A stretch of DNA of 41,852 bases from Polaribacter sp. BAL334 (GTDB lineage Bacteria; Bacteroidota; Bacteroidia; Flavobacteriales; Flavobacteriaceae). The notes beneath the pieces are model-generated. The model saw only the letters and a list, made by a program, of their open reading frames with translations. It ran no database searches and was not told the origin of the DNA. Both the position numbers and the translations under genes were made by a program. Positions 24,066 to 34,313 of this stretch are shown one piece after another. Each line of letters begins with the position of its first letter. Within the stretch, counting starts at the first letter, position 1. The stretch covers positions 1 to 41,852 of the forward strand of contig NZ_JADWOV010000306.1 of the NCBI RefSeq assembly GCF_015767435.1, read 5' to 3'.

Positions 24066-26312
24066 CTATTTCAGTAAATTCATCTTTTTTGAAATAGAAA
24101 ATGTTGGAGTAGTTAATCTATAAATATACATTCCTGTTGCCAAGCCAGCAGCATCAAATTCTATAGTGTGTAATCCAGCGTTTCTTTTTTCATTTAAAAT
24201 CACAGATACTGATTGACCTAATAATGAAAATACTTCAATTTTAACTTCAGCATCAAAAGGAAGTGAAAAATCAATAGCTGTTTTTGAATTGAATGGATTT
24301 GGATAATTTTGTTTTAATTCGATTTGTTTTGGCAATCTATTTAATTCATCATCTACTGAAAGATTTGTACCTGCTACTCTTTTATAAATAGCAATTCCAG
24401 GACCTGGAGTTGGAAAACTTTCAGTCATATCGCGTGCAGAGACAATAACATATTGCTCATCAAGACTAAGATAAGACCACTGAACTTGACAACCTGCACA
24501 ATCACCTATTCCAGATTGTTCACTCACATTCCAAACTTTTCCACCAAAATCATAGGTTGTGATTTCTTTATTTACTCCAATTGTGAACTTTTCACCATTA
24601 AGCACATGCGTTCTGTCTTTGCCAGAACCTAAAAATTGTCCTGTTTCAGTCTCGAATAAAAGACCTCCAAATGTTGCTACATATTTTCCATCTCGTGAAA
24701 CTTCAGCATCAAATTTTTGAGGTTCTATTTGCCAAATGAGTTCACCAGTTGCTGCATCTATTTTTGATAGTTCATAAGCTTTTGTGCCTGTATAAATATA
24801 TTTTTTATCTGGACTAAAATTCATACCATTCACAAAAGGCCAAGCTGCAATGTATGTTTTCCATAAGATTTTCTTATCTGAAAGACGTAATTTAAAGAGA
24901 TAACTATCTCCAGAACCAATGTAAAGATATTGATTGTCGTCCGAAAATCTCATTTCACGAACTTGACCAAATCCAGTTGTATATGGATACGTTTCATCGG
25001 GAAAAGACCATAAAATTTCCTTGTTTTGAATATTTGCTATAGTAACTTGACCACCAGCAGAAGTTCCAAAAGCAACAAAAGTTCCGTCATCAGACAACTC
25101 AATAGCAACAGATTCAAGAATGCGTCCAGTTGCAGAATAAGCTTCATCAGCAGTTGTTTTTATTTCCCAATGAACATTTCCAGTTTCACCATTTAAAATC
25201 ACCATTTTATGCTCTTTAGGGCCAGGTGCAGGATTGACAATATAAGAAACCCATTTTCCATCAGAAGTCATATCTCCACCCCAAACTTCCCAACCTGTTT
25301 CATGACTCCAAATTTGTGTCCCTTCAAAATTCATTTTATAAATACTACTATTTTGTTTTAAAACAGTTGTATTCTCTGCTTTCCAGTTTTCTTGCCCTGG
25401 AAAAACCACAAAAGTTTGTTCAGTTTCTGATATTGCACCTCGCCAAAATCCTGTAGGAGTATTTATTACATTATGTAATTCATACTTTGGAATGATAATT
25501 CCTGCCTCTTTTCTATTAATTTGAATATTGGTCGCATTTTCTGAAGTAATATGTGTTACACTTCTTACATATGATGGCTGATCAACCACTAAATACCAAT
25601 CCTTTCTTGGCAAAATATTGGCTTGAAAAGAAAGTGACTGATTGGCTGGACCTCTAGAAATTTCAATTAATTCCTGAGCATATGGAGTTCTGATGTAAAC
25701 TTTGGTTTCTTGGGATGTATTTCCAGAAATGGAAGTGCTGTTCAAATCTGCAGGAATTATTCCACTAATTTGCATAGAACCGTTTATTTTTTCTAATCTT
25801 ACAGGTCTTTCCCAATCCATAAATTTGATAGTTTTTCGAACAATATGTTCTTGAGGATTATTAAAATCATCAACTCGGAATTTGAATCCAATATCTCTAG
25901 AAAAAATGTCATTTGCATCTTTATCATTGATAGGTCTTTCTTTGACACCCTGAGACCAAATACTTACAATTGTTGAATCACCTGGTTCAAGTTTGATATG
26001 ACCTCCATTGGGAAAATTTGCAAATCCACCAATCACACCATCATAATCAATTGAAATAAATGAAACCCCTAAACGATCAGGAGAACGATTTGTTCCATTA
26101 TTTTTTACCTTAATTTTAAATTTAGGAAACCCATCTAAAGCTGTATTTATAGTATCATTACTAATCCACTCAAATGAATGATCTAAAAGGGATGAAACCT
26201 TTTTTTGATGAATATTTGAAGTTTTTTGAGCTTGAAGATAACTAAAAGATGAATAAAATAGAAAAAATGCTGATGCAATAAAGCGAGTAATCAAGGGTGA
26301 AGAAAGTTTCAT
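24066..26312 (-). CDS. secreted PQQ-like beta-propeller protein with type IX sorting domain
   Basis: 748 residues. A signal peptide (FIASAFFLFYSSFSYLQAQ) is followed by an Ig-like CARDB-type part (about 60-160) with FKIKVKNNGTN, and a middle region (about 290-640) of repeated WD/PQQ-like blades such as SYIVNPAPG, FAFGTSAGGQVTIA, LYIGSGDSYLFKLRL and YIYTGTKAYELSKIDAATG. The C-terminal 80 residues, starting KQNYPNPFNSKTAIDF and including VFSLLGQSV and ATGMYIYRL, are a type A sorting domain for the type IX secretion system, so the protein is probably exported across the outer membrane. Function unknown. The NPFN-style domain is more like that of Ignavibacteria/Balneola-type proteins than common flavobacterial ones, which may hint at transfer. 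Confidence 0.85.
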   Translation of the reverse strand: MKLSSPLITRFIASAFFLFYSSFSYLQAQKTSNIHQKKVSSLLDHSFEWISNDTINTALDGFPKFKIKVKNNGTNRSPDRLGVSFISIDYDGVIGGFANFPNGGHIKLEPGDSTIVSIWSQGVKERPINDKDANDIFSRDIGFKFRVDDFNNPQEHIVRKTIKFMDWERPVRLEKINGSMQISGIIPADLNSTSISGNTSQETKVYIRTPYAQELIEISRGPANQSLSFQANILPRKDWYLVVDQPSYVRSVTHITSENATNIQINRKEAGIIIPKYELHNVINTPTGFWRGAISETEQTFVVFPGQENWKAENTTVLKQNSSIYKMNFEGTQIWSHETGWEVWGGDMTSDGKWVSYIVNPAPGPKEHKMVILNGETGNVHWEIKTTADEAYSATGRILESVAIELSDDGTFVAFGTSAGGQVTIANIQNKEILWSFPDETYPYTTGFGQVREMRFSDDNQYLYIGSGDSYLFKLRLSDKKILWKTYIAAWPFVNGMNFSPDKKYIYTGTKAYELSKIDAATGELIWQIEPQKFDAEVSRDGKYVATFGGLLFETETGQFLGSGKDRTHVLNGEKFTIGVNKEITTYDFGGKVWNVSEQSGIGDCAGCQVQWSYLSLDEQYVIVSARDMTESFPTPGPGIAIYKRVAGTNLSVDDELNRLPKQIELKQNYPNPFNSKTAIDFSLPFDAEVKIEVFSLLGQSVSVILNEKRNAGLHTIEFDAAGLATGMYIYRLTTPTFSISKKMNLLK

Positions 26313-26586
26313 TTTTATTAATAATTGATTTGAAAAACATCTTAAAAACCATTTAAGAATGGATTAATATTTTAAATATTGAAAATCAAATATAAATAAA
26401 TTAATGAATATCATAATATTTTATGAATATTTTTATTGATATCAAAACTTTATATCTTTTAACTTATATATAATTAACTATTAATTGCAATTTACTTAAA
26501 AAAATAAAAAAAATTCAGAACATTTTTTTTAGAGATTGTAAAATAGTCTTTTTAAATCTATTGATTTTTTTAAGTACATTTATTCT

Positions 26587-27483
26587 ATGAACTGGAATAA
26601 AGCCATCAAAGATTATCAACTTTTTTTACAAATAGAACGTGGTTTGTCTGCAAATACCATTGTTAGCTATAGTAACGATTTGCAAAAATTGGTACGTTTT
26701 CTTTCAGAGAATCAAATAGAAATTTCTCCAATTTCAATTGATGAAAGCACCATTCAGCAATTTATTTATGATGCTGCAAAAAAAATAAATGCAAGAAGTC
26801 AAGCACGCTTAATTTCTGGTTTGAAAAGTTTTTTTGACTATTTGGTTTTTGAAGATTATCGAAAAACAAATCCAACAGATTTGATTGAAGCTCCAAAAAT
26901 TGGCAGAAAACTACCAGATACTTTATCCGAAGAGGAAATAGATGCATTGATTGGAGCAATAGATTTAAGTCATCCTTTTGGAGAAAGAAATCGCACCATA
27001 TTGGAAACCATGTATAGTTGTGGATTGCGTGTCAGTGAAGTGACAACCTTAAAAATTTCAGATTTATTTTTCGAAGAAGGTTTTGTAAAAGTTCTTGGAA
27101 AAGGAAACAAAGAGCGATTTGTTCCTATTCATCAGCTAGCACAAAAATATATCAAAACATATATAAACGAAATCCGGATTCTTCAAGAGCCTAAAAAAAA
27201 CTTTGAAGACACCTTGTTTTTAAATAGAAGAGGAAAAGGGTTGACACGTCAAATGGTGTTTATCATCATCAATGAAGCAGCAACAAAAATCAATTTGAAA
27301 AAGAAAATAAGTCCACATACTTTTCGACATTCTTTTGCCACACACTTGTTAAAATATGGCGCAGATTTAAGAGCTATTCAACAAATGTTAGGTCATGAAA
27401 GTATTACCACAACAGAAATATACGTGCATTTGGATAAAAGTTATTTGCGTGATGTTGTAGAAACGTATCATCCTAGAAGATAA
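26587..27483 (+). CDS. xerD: site-specific tyrosine recombinase XerD
   Basis: 298 residues. The N-terminal SAM-like core-binding domain (about 1-90, with LFLQIERGLSANTIVSYSNDL) is followed by the catalytic domain with the Arg in YSCGLRVSEV (near 146), the Lys in VLGKGNKERFVPI, HTFRHSFATHLL (His and Arg near 242-248), LGHESITTTEIY and nucleophile Tyr279. Length and motifs fit Xer proteins that resolve chromosome dimers at dif. It lacks the extra helical insert that marks integron integrases, so it is best read as housekeeping. It is the only tyrosine recombinase in the window. Confidence 0.93.
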   Translation: MNWNKAIKDYQLFLQIERGLSANTIVSYSNDLQKLVRFLSENQIEISPISIDESTIQQFIYDAAKKINARSQARLISGLKSFFDYLVFEDYRKTNPTDLIEAPKIGRKLPDTLSEEEIDALIGAIDLSHPFGERNRTILETMYSCGLRVSEVTTLKISDLFFEEGFVKVLGKGNKERFVPIHQLAQKYIKTYINEIRILQEPKKNFEDTLFLNRRGKGLTRQMVFIIINEAATKINLKKKISPHTFRHSFATHLLKYGADLRAIQQMLGHESITTTEIYVHLDKSYLRDVVETYHPRR

Positions 27484-27485
27484 AA

Positions 27486-27509
27486 AAATCCTACTTTTCA
27501 GTAGGATTT
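27486..27509. terminator. hairpin terminator between xerD and rny
   Basis: Arms AAATCCTAC (27486-27494) and GTAGGATTT (27501-27509) with loop TTTTCA, between two convergent genes; the A-run before it serves the minus-strand direction. Confidence 0.75.
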
Positions 27510-27535
27510 GAATTATATAATACTAGTGAAACTTT

Positions 27536-29104
27536 TTATTTAGCTACGTTTACAGCTCTAGTTTCTCTGATAACGGTTACTTTTACTTGCCCTGGATAGG
27601 TCATGTCATTTTGAATTTTTTGAGAAATACTAAATGACAATTCAGATGCTTTGGTGTCACTTACTTTTCCGCTTTCAACCATCACACGCAATTCACGTCC
27701 TGCTTGAATTGCATAAGCTTTTTGTACTCCTGGAAAACCAAAAGCAATGTTTTCTAAATCTTTCAAACGCTGAATATACGAATCCAATACTTGACGTCTT
27801 GCGCCTGGTCTTGCACCAGAAATCGCATCACAAACTTGCACAATAGGTGAAATTAAATATTTCATTTCAATTTCGTCATGATGTGCTCCAATCGCATTGC
27901 AAACTTCTTCTTTTTCGCCATATTTTTCAGCCCATTGCATTCCTAATAATGCGTGAGGTAAGTCACTTTCTGCATCTGGAACTTTTCCAATATCGTGCAA
28001 CAAACCTGCTCTTTTAGCTAATTTGACATTCAATCCCATTTCTGCAGCCATGATTCCACAAAGGTTGGCAACTTCACGTGAATGTTGTAATAAATTTTGA
28101 CCATAGGAAGAACGATATTTCATGCGTCCAACAATTTTTATCAACTCTGGATTCAAACCATGAATTCCTAAATCAATCACGGTTCTTTTTCCTATTTCGA
28201 TAATTTCTTGAGTAATTTGTTTTTCAGTTTTTTCAACTACTTCTTCAATTCTTGCAGGATGAATTCTTCCATCAGTTACCAATTTGTGCATTGCCAAACG
28301 CGCAATTTCTCTTCGAACTGGATCAAAACAAGATAAAATAATTGCATCAGGAGTATCATCAACAATGATTTCGACACCAGTGGCAGCTTCTAAAGCTCTA
28401 ATGTTTCTTCCTTCACGTCCAATAATTCGTCCTTTTACATCATCAGATTCTAGGTTAAAAACAGAAACACAATTCTCAACAGCTTGCTCTACACCTACTC
28501 TTTGAATGGTTCCTAAAACAATTTTTCGAGCTTCTTGTTCAGCTGTTAATTTGGCTTCTTCAATAGAAGTTTGCACAAAAGCCATTGCTTCTGATTTTGC
28601 TTGGTCTTTTAAAGATGCTATCAATTCTTTTTTAGCTTCATCAACAGAAAGTCCCGAAATTTGCTCTAACATATCAATGTGACGTGTGTGCATTTTTTCA
28701 AGATCACTTTCTTTTTTCTCTAAAAAATCTAATTTGGTATCGTAATCTTTTTCTTTGTCTTCAAGAATTTTTGTCAATCGTTTGTTTTTATCAATTTCAG
28801 ATGCAACAATCGATTCTTTTTCACGAACTCTTTTTTCTACTTCTGAAATCTTTTTCTCTCTTGCTAAAATAACTTTTTCGTGTTCCGATTTTAATTCAAT
28901 AAATTTCTCTTTTGCTTGTAGAATTTTTTCTTTTTTTATTGATTCTGCATCAATATTAGCTTCTTTGATAATAGAAGCAGCTTCTTTTCTTGTGTTGTCT
29001 AATATTTTTTTTCCTTTCGATTTTTCTAACGCTTTAAAGATTATAAAACCTATAGCTACTCCAGCTAAAACTCCCAATATAATGGGAAGAATCATTCCAT
29101 CCAT
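27536..29104 (-). CDS. rny: ribonuclease Y
   Basis: 522 residues. One N-terminal membrane anchor ([20 protein letters not shown]) precedes a long coiled coil (about 30-190), then a KH RNA-binding domain with [19 protein letters not shown], and an HD domain with [10 protein letters not shown] (His370, Asp371) and IGAHHDEIE for metal-dependent endonuclease activity. RNase Y starts bulk mRNA decay at the inner membrane. It is followed on the 5' side by a 6S-type RNA and zapA in the same direction. Confidence 0.97.
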   Translation of the reverse strand: MDGMILPIILGVLAGVAIGFIIFKALEKSKGKKILDNTRKEAASIIKEANIDAESIKKEKILQAKEKFIELKSEHEKVILAREKKISEVEKRVREKESIVASEIDKNKRLTKILEDKEKDYDTKLDFLEKKESDLEKMHTRHIDMLEQISGLSVDEAKKELIASLKDQAKSEAMAFVQTSIEEAKLTAEQEARKIVLGTIQRVGVEQAVENCVSVFNLESDDVKGRIIGREGRNIRALEAATGVEIIVDDTPDAIILSCFDPVRREIARLAMHKLVTDGRIHPARIEEVVEKTEKQITQEIIEIGKRTVIDLGIHGLNPELIKIVGRMKYRSSYGQNLLQHSREVANLCGIMAAEMGLNVKLAKRAGLLHDIGKVPDAESDLPHALLGMQWAEKYGEKEEVCNAIGAHHDEIEMKYLISPIVQVCDAISGARPGARRQVLDSYIQRLKDLENIAFGFPGVQKAYAIQAGRELRVMVESGKVSDTKASELSFSISQKIQNDMTYPGQVKVTVIRETRAVNVAK

Positions 29105-29122
29105 AATTTAAATTTAGTGTAT

Positions 29123-29298
29123 AAAAAAGCCTACATTAGTGGGGTTTATATAAACTCTATTATTACATGATTAGGACTAACTAGCTGATCAAGGATCCAT
29201 CCAAGAAACTAGTTCTGATGGCTTGCTTTAGCAACTAAAACTCATCCTCTATAATAGATTTTTGTTGAGTTTATCAAACAAATTACTAACGTAGGCAG
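29123..29298 (-). ncRNA. ssrS: 6S RNA (6S-Flavo type)
   Basis: The 219-base gap between rny and zapA encodes no protein. On the minus strand it starts near TGCCTACGTTAG and ends CTAATGTAGGC followed by six T: an 11-bp closing stem (29286-29296 with 29129-29139, one G.U pair) plus intrinsic terminator. The length of about 176 nt and the largely self-complementary long interior fit 6S RNA, which binds RNA polymerase as a promoter mimic. A 6S-Flavo family is known in Bacteroidota, and ssrS next to zapA is also the arrangement in gammaproteobacteria. A covariance-model search would settle it. Confidence 0.78.
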
Positions 29299-29323
29299 TG
29301 TGTGTTAATGTATTTTAAAGAAC

Positions 29324-29617
29324 TTACTCTAAATGAGCATTTACCAAATTGTTCAACTCATTTAATTTTTCTATTGCTTCTTTATTGGTGGAATTTTTAT
29401 CTAAAGCACTGATTTCTAATTTTGAAGCAAATTGCAATGCACACATAGCCAAGACATCTTGTTTGTCGCTAACTGCATAGTTTTGCTCATAAAGAGTGAT
29501 CAATTTATTAATTGCATTTGCGGCTTTGCGCATTCCTTCTTCTTCATTTGTGTTATTCACACTCAAAGGATAGGTTCTACCAGCAATTACAACATTTATC
29601 TTTAGTTTTTCCGCCAT
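29324..29617 (-). CDS. zapA: cell division protein ZapA
   Basis: 97 residues. The N-terminal LKINVVIAGRTYPLSV is the ZapA globular head, followed by GMRKAANAINKLI and a C-terminal helix (LEISALDKNSTNKEAIEKLNEL would pair in a coiled coil). ZapA crosslinks FtsZ filaments at the septum. It lies 10 bases after the coiled-coil gene upstream and directly before the 6S-type RNA, which may be processed from or read through from this transcript. Confidence 0.92.
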   Translation of the reverse strand: MAEKLKINVVIAGRTYPLSVNNTNEEEGMRKAANAINKLITLYEQNYAVSDKQDVLAMCALQFASKLEISALDKNSTNKEAIEKLNELNNLVNAHLE

Positions 29618-29627
29618 TTAAAGAACT

Positions 29628-29918
29628 TTATTCTTGTAACTGAACAATGCATTTATCAATTTCTCGAATTAAGGCATTTATTTTCAGCTTTGTATCTTTT
29701 GTATCTTTACTACTGCCCTCGATAGTTTTTGCAATTTTTAGCATTTCATACTCATTCTTTTGATTTGCTAAAATTTGTTCTTTTTCCAAAAGCTGATGAT
29801 GCAATTTTGTATTCGATTGAAGTAAAATCTGATTTTCTTTTACCAAAAATTCATAATTCGAAAGTAATTTTTTTAAGGTAACTTCCAATAAATGAACTGC
29901 TTCAAGCGTATTACTCAT
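29628..29918 (-). CDS. short coiled-coil protein upstream of zapA
   Basis: 96 residues, almost entirely predicted coiled coil: heptad-like Leu, Ile and Val spacing from residue 5 to 60 (HLLEVTLKKLLSNYEFLVK, ENQILLQSNTKL), then a charged linker and a short second helix (LKINALIREIDKCIVQL). No membrane segment or signal. Size, fold and the operon with zapA suggest a division partner comparable with ZapB, but there is no clear sequence match I can claim. Confidence 0.75.
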   Translation of the reverse strand: MSNTLEAVHLLEVTLKKLLSNYEFLVKENQILLQSNTKLHHQLLEKEQILANQKNEYEMLKIAKTIEGSSKDTKDTKLKINALIREIDKCIVQLQE

Positions 29919-30064
29919 GTTGCTTTCTAGAATAAACTATCCTTACAAAGTTAGTAATCTGTTTTTTATTTTACAACATTTAATTACTTTTTTATTAATA
30001 CATTGATGCTAAACAGATTATCAAAAGATTATTTTTTTATATTTTTACCAAAAATAATTGTCTT

Positions 30065-31768
30065 TTGAAACATTTTACACTCATTTTCTTAACATTCATT
30101 TCATTCTACATCAATAGCCAAGAAAAATATCCGAAAGATTATTTTCAATCTCCATTGAAAATTCCCATTGTTTTATCTGGTTCTTTTGGCGAATTGAGAA
30201 ACAATCATTTTCATTCTGGTTTGGATATCAAAACCCAAGGAAAAGAAGGTTTAGAGGTTTTAGCAGCTGGTGAAGGGTACGTTTCTCGTATAAAATTGAG
30301 TCAATTTGGATATGGAAAATCTATCTACATTACACATCCCAATGGTTTTACAACTGTGTATGCACATTTGAGCAAATTTGCACCAAAAATTGAATCGTAT
30401 GTAAAATCTATTCAATACAAAAAAGAGTGTTATGAAATTGAAGAAACGAGATTTAGTGAAGATACTTTTCCGATTGAAAAAGGAGAAATTATCGCTTTTT
30501 CTGGAGATACAGGAGGTTCTGGAGGACCACATTTGCATTTTGAAATTCGCGATACAGAATCAGAAAAAATCATCAATCCGTTGTTTTTTAACTTTGCTAT
30601 TCAGGACACAATTGCACCTATTTTTCAAAGTGTAAAAGTCTATTCTTTGAGCGAAAATTCACATATCAACCAACAAAATAATCATTTTCAATTGCCTATA
30701 AAAAAAATTGCTGAGGGCGAACATATTGCTGATAAAATTTCTGCACAAAATTTGATTGGATTTGGCGTTGAAGTTATTGATAAAATGGATAGTACGTACA
30801 ATAAATTAGGAATTTATAGTCTTGAAATGCAGGTAAATGGACAATCAATGTATTATCATGAACTTGAAACATTTGATTTTGCTGAAAGTAAATTCATCAA
30901 TCTTCATATTGATTATGAGCATTTTAAAAAATATAAGACTCGTTTCCAAAAAACATATTTGGAGCCAGCAAACGCATTATCTACTTATAAAAATGTGATC
31001 AGTTTTGGGAAAATCAACATTGAGAAAGAGTTTAATTATACCATAAACATTATCGCTAAAGATTTTTATGGAAACACAAGCATGCTCAAAATTCCTGTTG
31101 TTGGCAAAGATCATCAAGCTGATTTTAATAAAAAAATAGACTCTACAGCATTTCAAGTAATTGCTAAAAATTTCAATAAATTCAATTTAGAAGATGTTAC
31201 CATTGCTTTTCCAAAAAATACTTTTTATGAAGATACTTTTTTAGATTTTAAAGTAGAAAAAGGAATTGCAAAAATTCATAATCCAACAATTCCTTTGGAT
31301 GATTATTTTACACTTACTTTTGACGTTTCAAAATACAGTGAGGAAGAAAAAAAACAGTTGTACATTGCCAATCTTGAATATCCAAAATATCCAAGATATT
31401 TATATACCAGAAAAAAAGACAGTACCTTTTTCACTACAACAAAATATTTAGGTAATTATAGTTTAGTTTCTGACAATCAGAAACCTACTATAAAATTAAT
31501 GTATATTAAAGATGGTCAATGGATTTCAAATTCCGAAACTTTAAAAGTAAAAATTAGCGATATTGGCTCTGGTATTGATACCTTTAGAGCGACTTTAAAT
31601 GATGAATGGATTTTAATGGAATACAATCACAAAACAGGAATTCTTACCTACGATTTTTCAGATAAAATCTTGGTTGGTAGCAAACATTTGTTTAAAATTG
31701 TAGTTTATGACAATGTGGGAAATACGAACGAGCTTTCTGCTACGTTCTTTAAAAAACAAGTAAATTAG
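30065..31768 (+). CDS. secreted M23-family metallopeptidase
   Basis: 567 residues from a TTG start that precedes a good signal peptide (LIFLTFISFYINS). The LytM domain (about 30-180) has the zinc ligands in FHSGLDI and HLHFEIRD with the GSGGPH loop, and VYAHLSKFAP between them, so the domain looks active against peptidoglycan cross-links. About 380 further residues of beta-rich sequence (for example IKVSDIGSG-like KVKISDIGSGIDTFRA) may bind the wall or a partner. It is followed by a TonB-dependent receptor gene after five bases, so both are co-transcribed. Confidence 0.9.
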   Translation: MKHFTLIFLTFISFYINSQEKYPKDYFQSPLKIPIVLSGSFGELRNNHFHSGLDIKTQGKEGLEVLAAGEGYVSRIKLSQFGYGKSIYITHPNGFTTVYAHLSKFAPKIESYVKSIQYKKECYEIEETRFSEDTFPIEKGEIIAFSGDTGGSGGPHLHFEIRDTESEKIINPLFFNFAIQDTIAPIFQSVKVYSLSENSHINQQNNHFQLPIKKIAEGEHIADKISAQNLIGFGVEVIDKMDSTYNKLGIYSLEMQVNGQSMYYHELETFDFAESKFINLHIDYEHFKKYKTRFQKTYLEPANALSTYKNVISFGKINIEKEFNYTINIIAKDFYGNTSMLKIPVVGKDHQADFNKKIDSTAFQVIAKNFNKFNLEDVTIAFPKNTFYEDTFLDFKVEKGIAKIHNPTIPLDDYFTLTFDVSKYSEEEKKQLYIANLEYPKYPRYLYTRKKDSTFFTTTKYLGNYSLVSDNQKPTIKLMYIKDGQWISNSETLKVKISDIGSGIDTFRATLNDEWILMEYNHKTGILTYDFSDKILVGSKHLFKIVVYDNVGNTNELSATFFKKQVN

Positions 31769-31773
31769 CCTTT

Positions 31774-34221
31774 GTGAAAAAACTACTCTTTTTATTCCTT
31801 TTTTTTCCTGCTTTTTTGGTAGCACAAAAAACAACAATCTTAAAAGGAACTGTTAAAAACAGCCTAAAACAACCTATTGAAAAGGTTTCTATCACTTTCG
31901 GAAATAAAGGAACTGAGACAGATGAAAATGGAAATTACTCCATCAGAATTCCCATTGATACTGAAATTACTGTAGTTTTTAGTCACGTTTCTTACCGAAC
32001 TTTAACCGAAAAAATAATAGCAAACAATAGAAATGGAATTCGCTTTTCGCCAATTCTTTCTCTAAAAACGGAAGAACTCAAAGAAGTTGTCATCAAAGAC
32101 AATAAAAAAGAAGCACAAGGAATTACAAAAATTGATATCAATAAAGTAAAAAATGTAGTTGGACCCAATGCTGGTGTCGAAAATATTTTGATGACCTTGC
32201 CTGGTGTAAATAATAACAATGAATTGAGTACTCAGTACAATGTTCGAGGTGGAAATTTTGATGAAAATTTAGTGTATGTAAATGGTATTGAAGTATATAG
32301 ACCGTTTTTAATTCGTTCAGGACAACAAGAAGGTTTGAGTTTCATCAATACAAACATGATTCAAAATATCAATTTTTCTGCAGGTGGATTTCAAGCAAAA
32401 TATGGAGATAAATTGTCATCGGTTTTAGACATTACGTATAAAAAACCTACGGAAACTGCCACAACAATTGATGCAAGTTTTTTGGGAGGAAGTGCCACTT
32501 TTGAAGGACAATTTTTAAATAAAAAACTGAGCACAATTACTGGAGTTCGTTACAGAGACAATAGTTTGTTTGTAAATAGTCAACAAATTGAAGTAAACTT
32601 TAGACCCAAATTTACAGATGTTCAATCTTATCTTTCGTATGAATTTTCTGAAAAGTTTAGTTTGAATTTTTTAGGAAATTTCTCCTTGAATAATTACAAT
32701 TACAAACCTCTTTCAAGAAGAACTCGTTTTGGAACAGTAGCCAATCCATTAGAATTAATTGTTTTTTATGCAGGTCAAGAACAAGATAATTATTTGACTC
32801 TTTTTGGTGCTTTTTCGGCAGATTATAAAGTAAATGAAAACTTTACTTTAACCACAATTGCATCAAGATACAATACCCAAGAAGAAGAATATTTTGACAT
32901 TGCAGCGCAATACAATCTAGGTGAAGTGGATGCTAATATTGGTTCTGAAAATTTTGGAGAGGTGGAATTTTCGCAAGGAATTGGTTCGCAACTCAATCAC
33001 GCTCGAAATGATTTAGATGCTTTAATCACCAATTTTCAAGTAAGAGGAAGCATCAATAAAGACCAAAAACAATGGACTTTTGGTGCAAAATATCAAAAAG
33101 AAGACATCAGAGATCGCATTAGAGAATGGGAAGTGATTGACTCTTTGGGTTTTTCAATTCGTCCTCCACATCATGCAGGAAATAATCAGCCTTATGAACC
33201 TTTTGAAGGTGAAATTGTACCGTTTCAAAATATCAGAAAAGATAACAATGTAACAATTCAAAGAGTTTCAGGTTTTGTGCAATTTGACCAAAGAACTTTC
33301 TGGAATGACCATGAAATTTTTTACAATATCGGAATTAGAGCTCACAATTGGAGTGTAACCGGAAATGGAATTGCATCAAAAAATCAAACTATTTTCAGTC
33401 CAAGAGCGCAATTCGCCATCAAACCCAATTGGGAAAAAGACATGCTTTTTAGAATTTCTGGGGGTTTGTATGCACAGCCTCCATCCTATCGTGAATTGAG
33501 AGATTTCAATGGAAACATCAATGTGGATGTAAAAGCGCAACAATCCATTCATTTGGTGACAGGAATGGATTATAGTTATCAAATGTGGGAACGTCCTTTT
33601 AAATTAACAGTTGAAGCATATTATAAAAATTTGAATGATGTAAATGCATATACTGTTGATAATGTAAGAATTAGGTATAGAGCTGACAATGCTGCAACTG
33701 CGTATGCATATGGACTTGATATTCGTTTGAACGGTGAATTTGTCCCAGGAAGTGAAAGTTGGGTAAGTGTAGGATATTTAAAAACCGAAGAAAATATCAA
33801 TAATCGAGGATATATTGCAAGACCCACAGATCAGCGAATTAAGTTCGGAATTTTATTTCAAGATTATGTGCCGAATTTACCAAACTTAAAAGCGTATTTG
33901 AATTTGGTGTATAACTCTGGATTGCCTGGAGGTTCACCTGCATATGCTGATGTGTATCAATTCCAACAACGTTTGCGAGATTATAGAAGAGCAGATTTAG
34001 GAATTTCTTATGTTTTTACAGATGCAAATAAGCGTTATCAAACAGGATGGTTGTCTAATTTCAAAGAATTAACTGCTGGTTTAGAACTCTTTAACATGTT
34101 CGATATTCAAAATGCCATTACCAATACTTGGGTAAGAGATGTGTATTCTAAAACACAATTCGGAATTCCAAATTTTATGACAGGAAGGGTTTTAAACTTT
34201 AAGATTGGAATGAAATTATAA
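31774..34221 (+). CDS. TonB-dependent outer-membrane receptor
   Basis: 815 residues from GTG. A signal peptide (LLFLFLFFPAFLVAQ) is followed by a carboxypeptidase-like regulatory domain (about 22-100; LKGTVKNSLKQPIEKVSI and ETDENGNYSIRIP), the plug (about 120-220; GVENILMTLPGVN and YNVRGGNFDENLVYVNGIEV), and a large beta-barrel ending FKIGMKL. The receptor imports a ligand across the outer membrane with TonB energy; no SusD partner is next to it, so a polysaccharide locus is unlikely. It is co-transcribed with the M23 peptidase. Confidence 0.94.
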   Translation: MKKLLFLFLFFPAFLVAQKTTILKGTVKNSLKQPIEKVSITFGNKGTETDENGNYSIRIPIDTEITVVFSHVSYRTLTEKIIANNRNGIRFSPILSLKTEELKEVVIKDNKKEAQGITKIDINKVKNVVGPNAGVENILMTLPGVNNNNELSTQYNVRGGNFDENLVYVNGIEVYRPFLIRSGQQEGLSFINTNMIQNINFSAGGFQAKYGDKLSSVLDITYKKPTETATTIDASFLGGSATFEGQFLNKKLSTITGVRYRDNSLFVNSQQIEVNFRPKFTDVQSYLSYEFSEKFSLNFLGNFSLNNYNYKPLSRRTRFGTVANPLELIVFYAGQEQDNYLTLFGAFSADYKVNENFTLTTIASRYNTQEEEYFDIAAQYNLGEVDANIGSENFGEVEFSQGIGSQLNHARNDLDALITNFQVRGSINKDQKQWTFGAKYQKEDIRDRIREWEVIDSLGFSIRPPHHAGNNQPYEPFEGEIVPFQNIRKDNNVTIQRVSGFVQFDQRTFWNDHEIFYNIGIRAHNWSVTGNGIASKNQTIFSPRAQFAIKPNWEKDMLFRISGGLYAQPPSYRELRDFNGNINVDVKAQQSIHLVTGMDYSYQMWERPFKLTVEAYYKNLNDVNAYTVDNVRIRYRADNAATAYAYGLDIRLNGEFVPGSESWVSVGYLKTEENINNRGYIARPTDQRIKFGILFQDYVPNLPNLKAYLNLVYNSGLPGGSPAYADVYQFQQRLRDYRRADLGISYVFTDANKRYQTGWLSNFKELTAGLELFNMFDIQNAITNTWVRDVYSKTQFGIPNFMTGRVLNFKIGMKL

Positions 34222-34257
34222 AAAAAGCGTTTCCTAGATTAGAAAACGCTTTTTTAT
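34218..34257 (+). terminator. terminator after the TonB-dependent receptor
   Basis: Stem AAAAAAAGCGTTT with AAACGCTTTTTT around a loop of about ten bases, followed by T-rich sequence, directly after the stop codon. Confidence 0.88.
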
Positions 34258-34313
34258 AATATTTTGAATCTGATGGTTTTAATTTTTTTTATTGGATAAT
34301 GAAATAGATTTTT

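Noticed and set aside
26587..27483. xerD as the integrase of the cassette arrays
   Set aside because: It has the length and motifs of housekeeping XerD, lacks the extra helix of integron integrases and is 14-22 kb from the arrays. It cannot be excluded, but nothing in the sequence links it to them.
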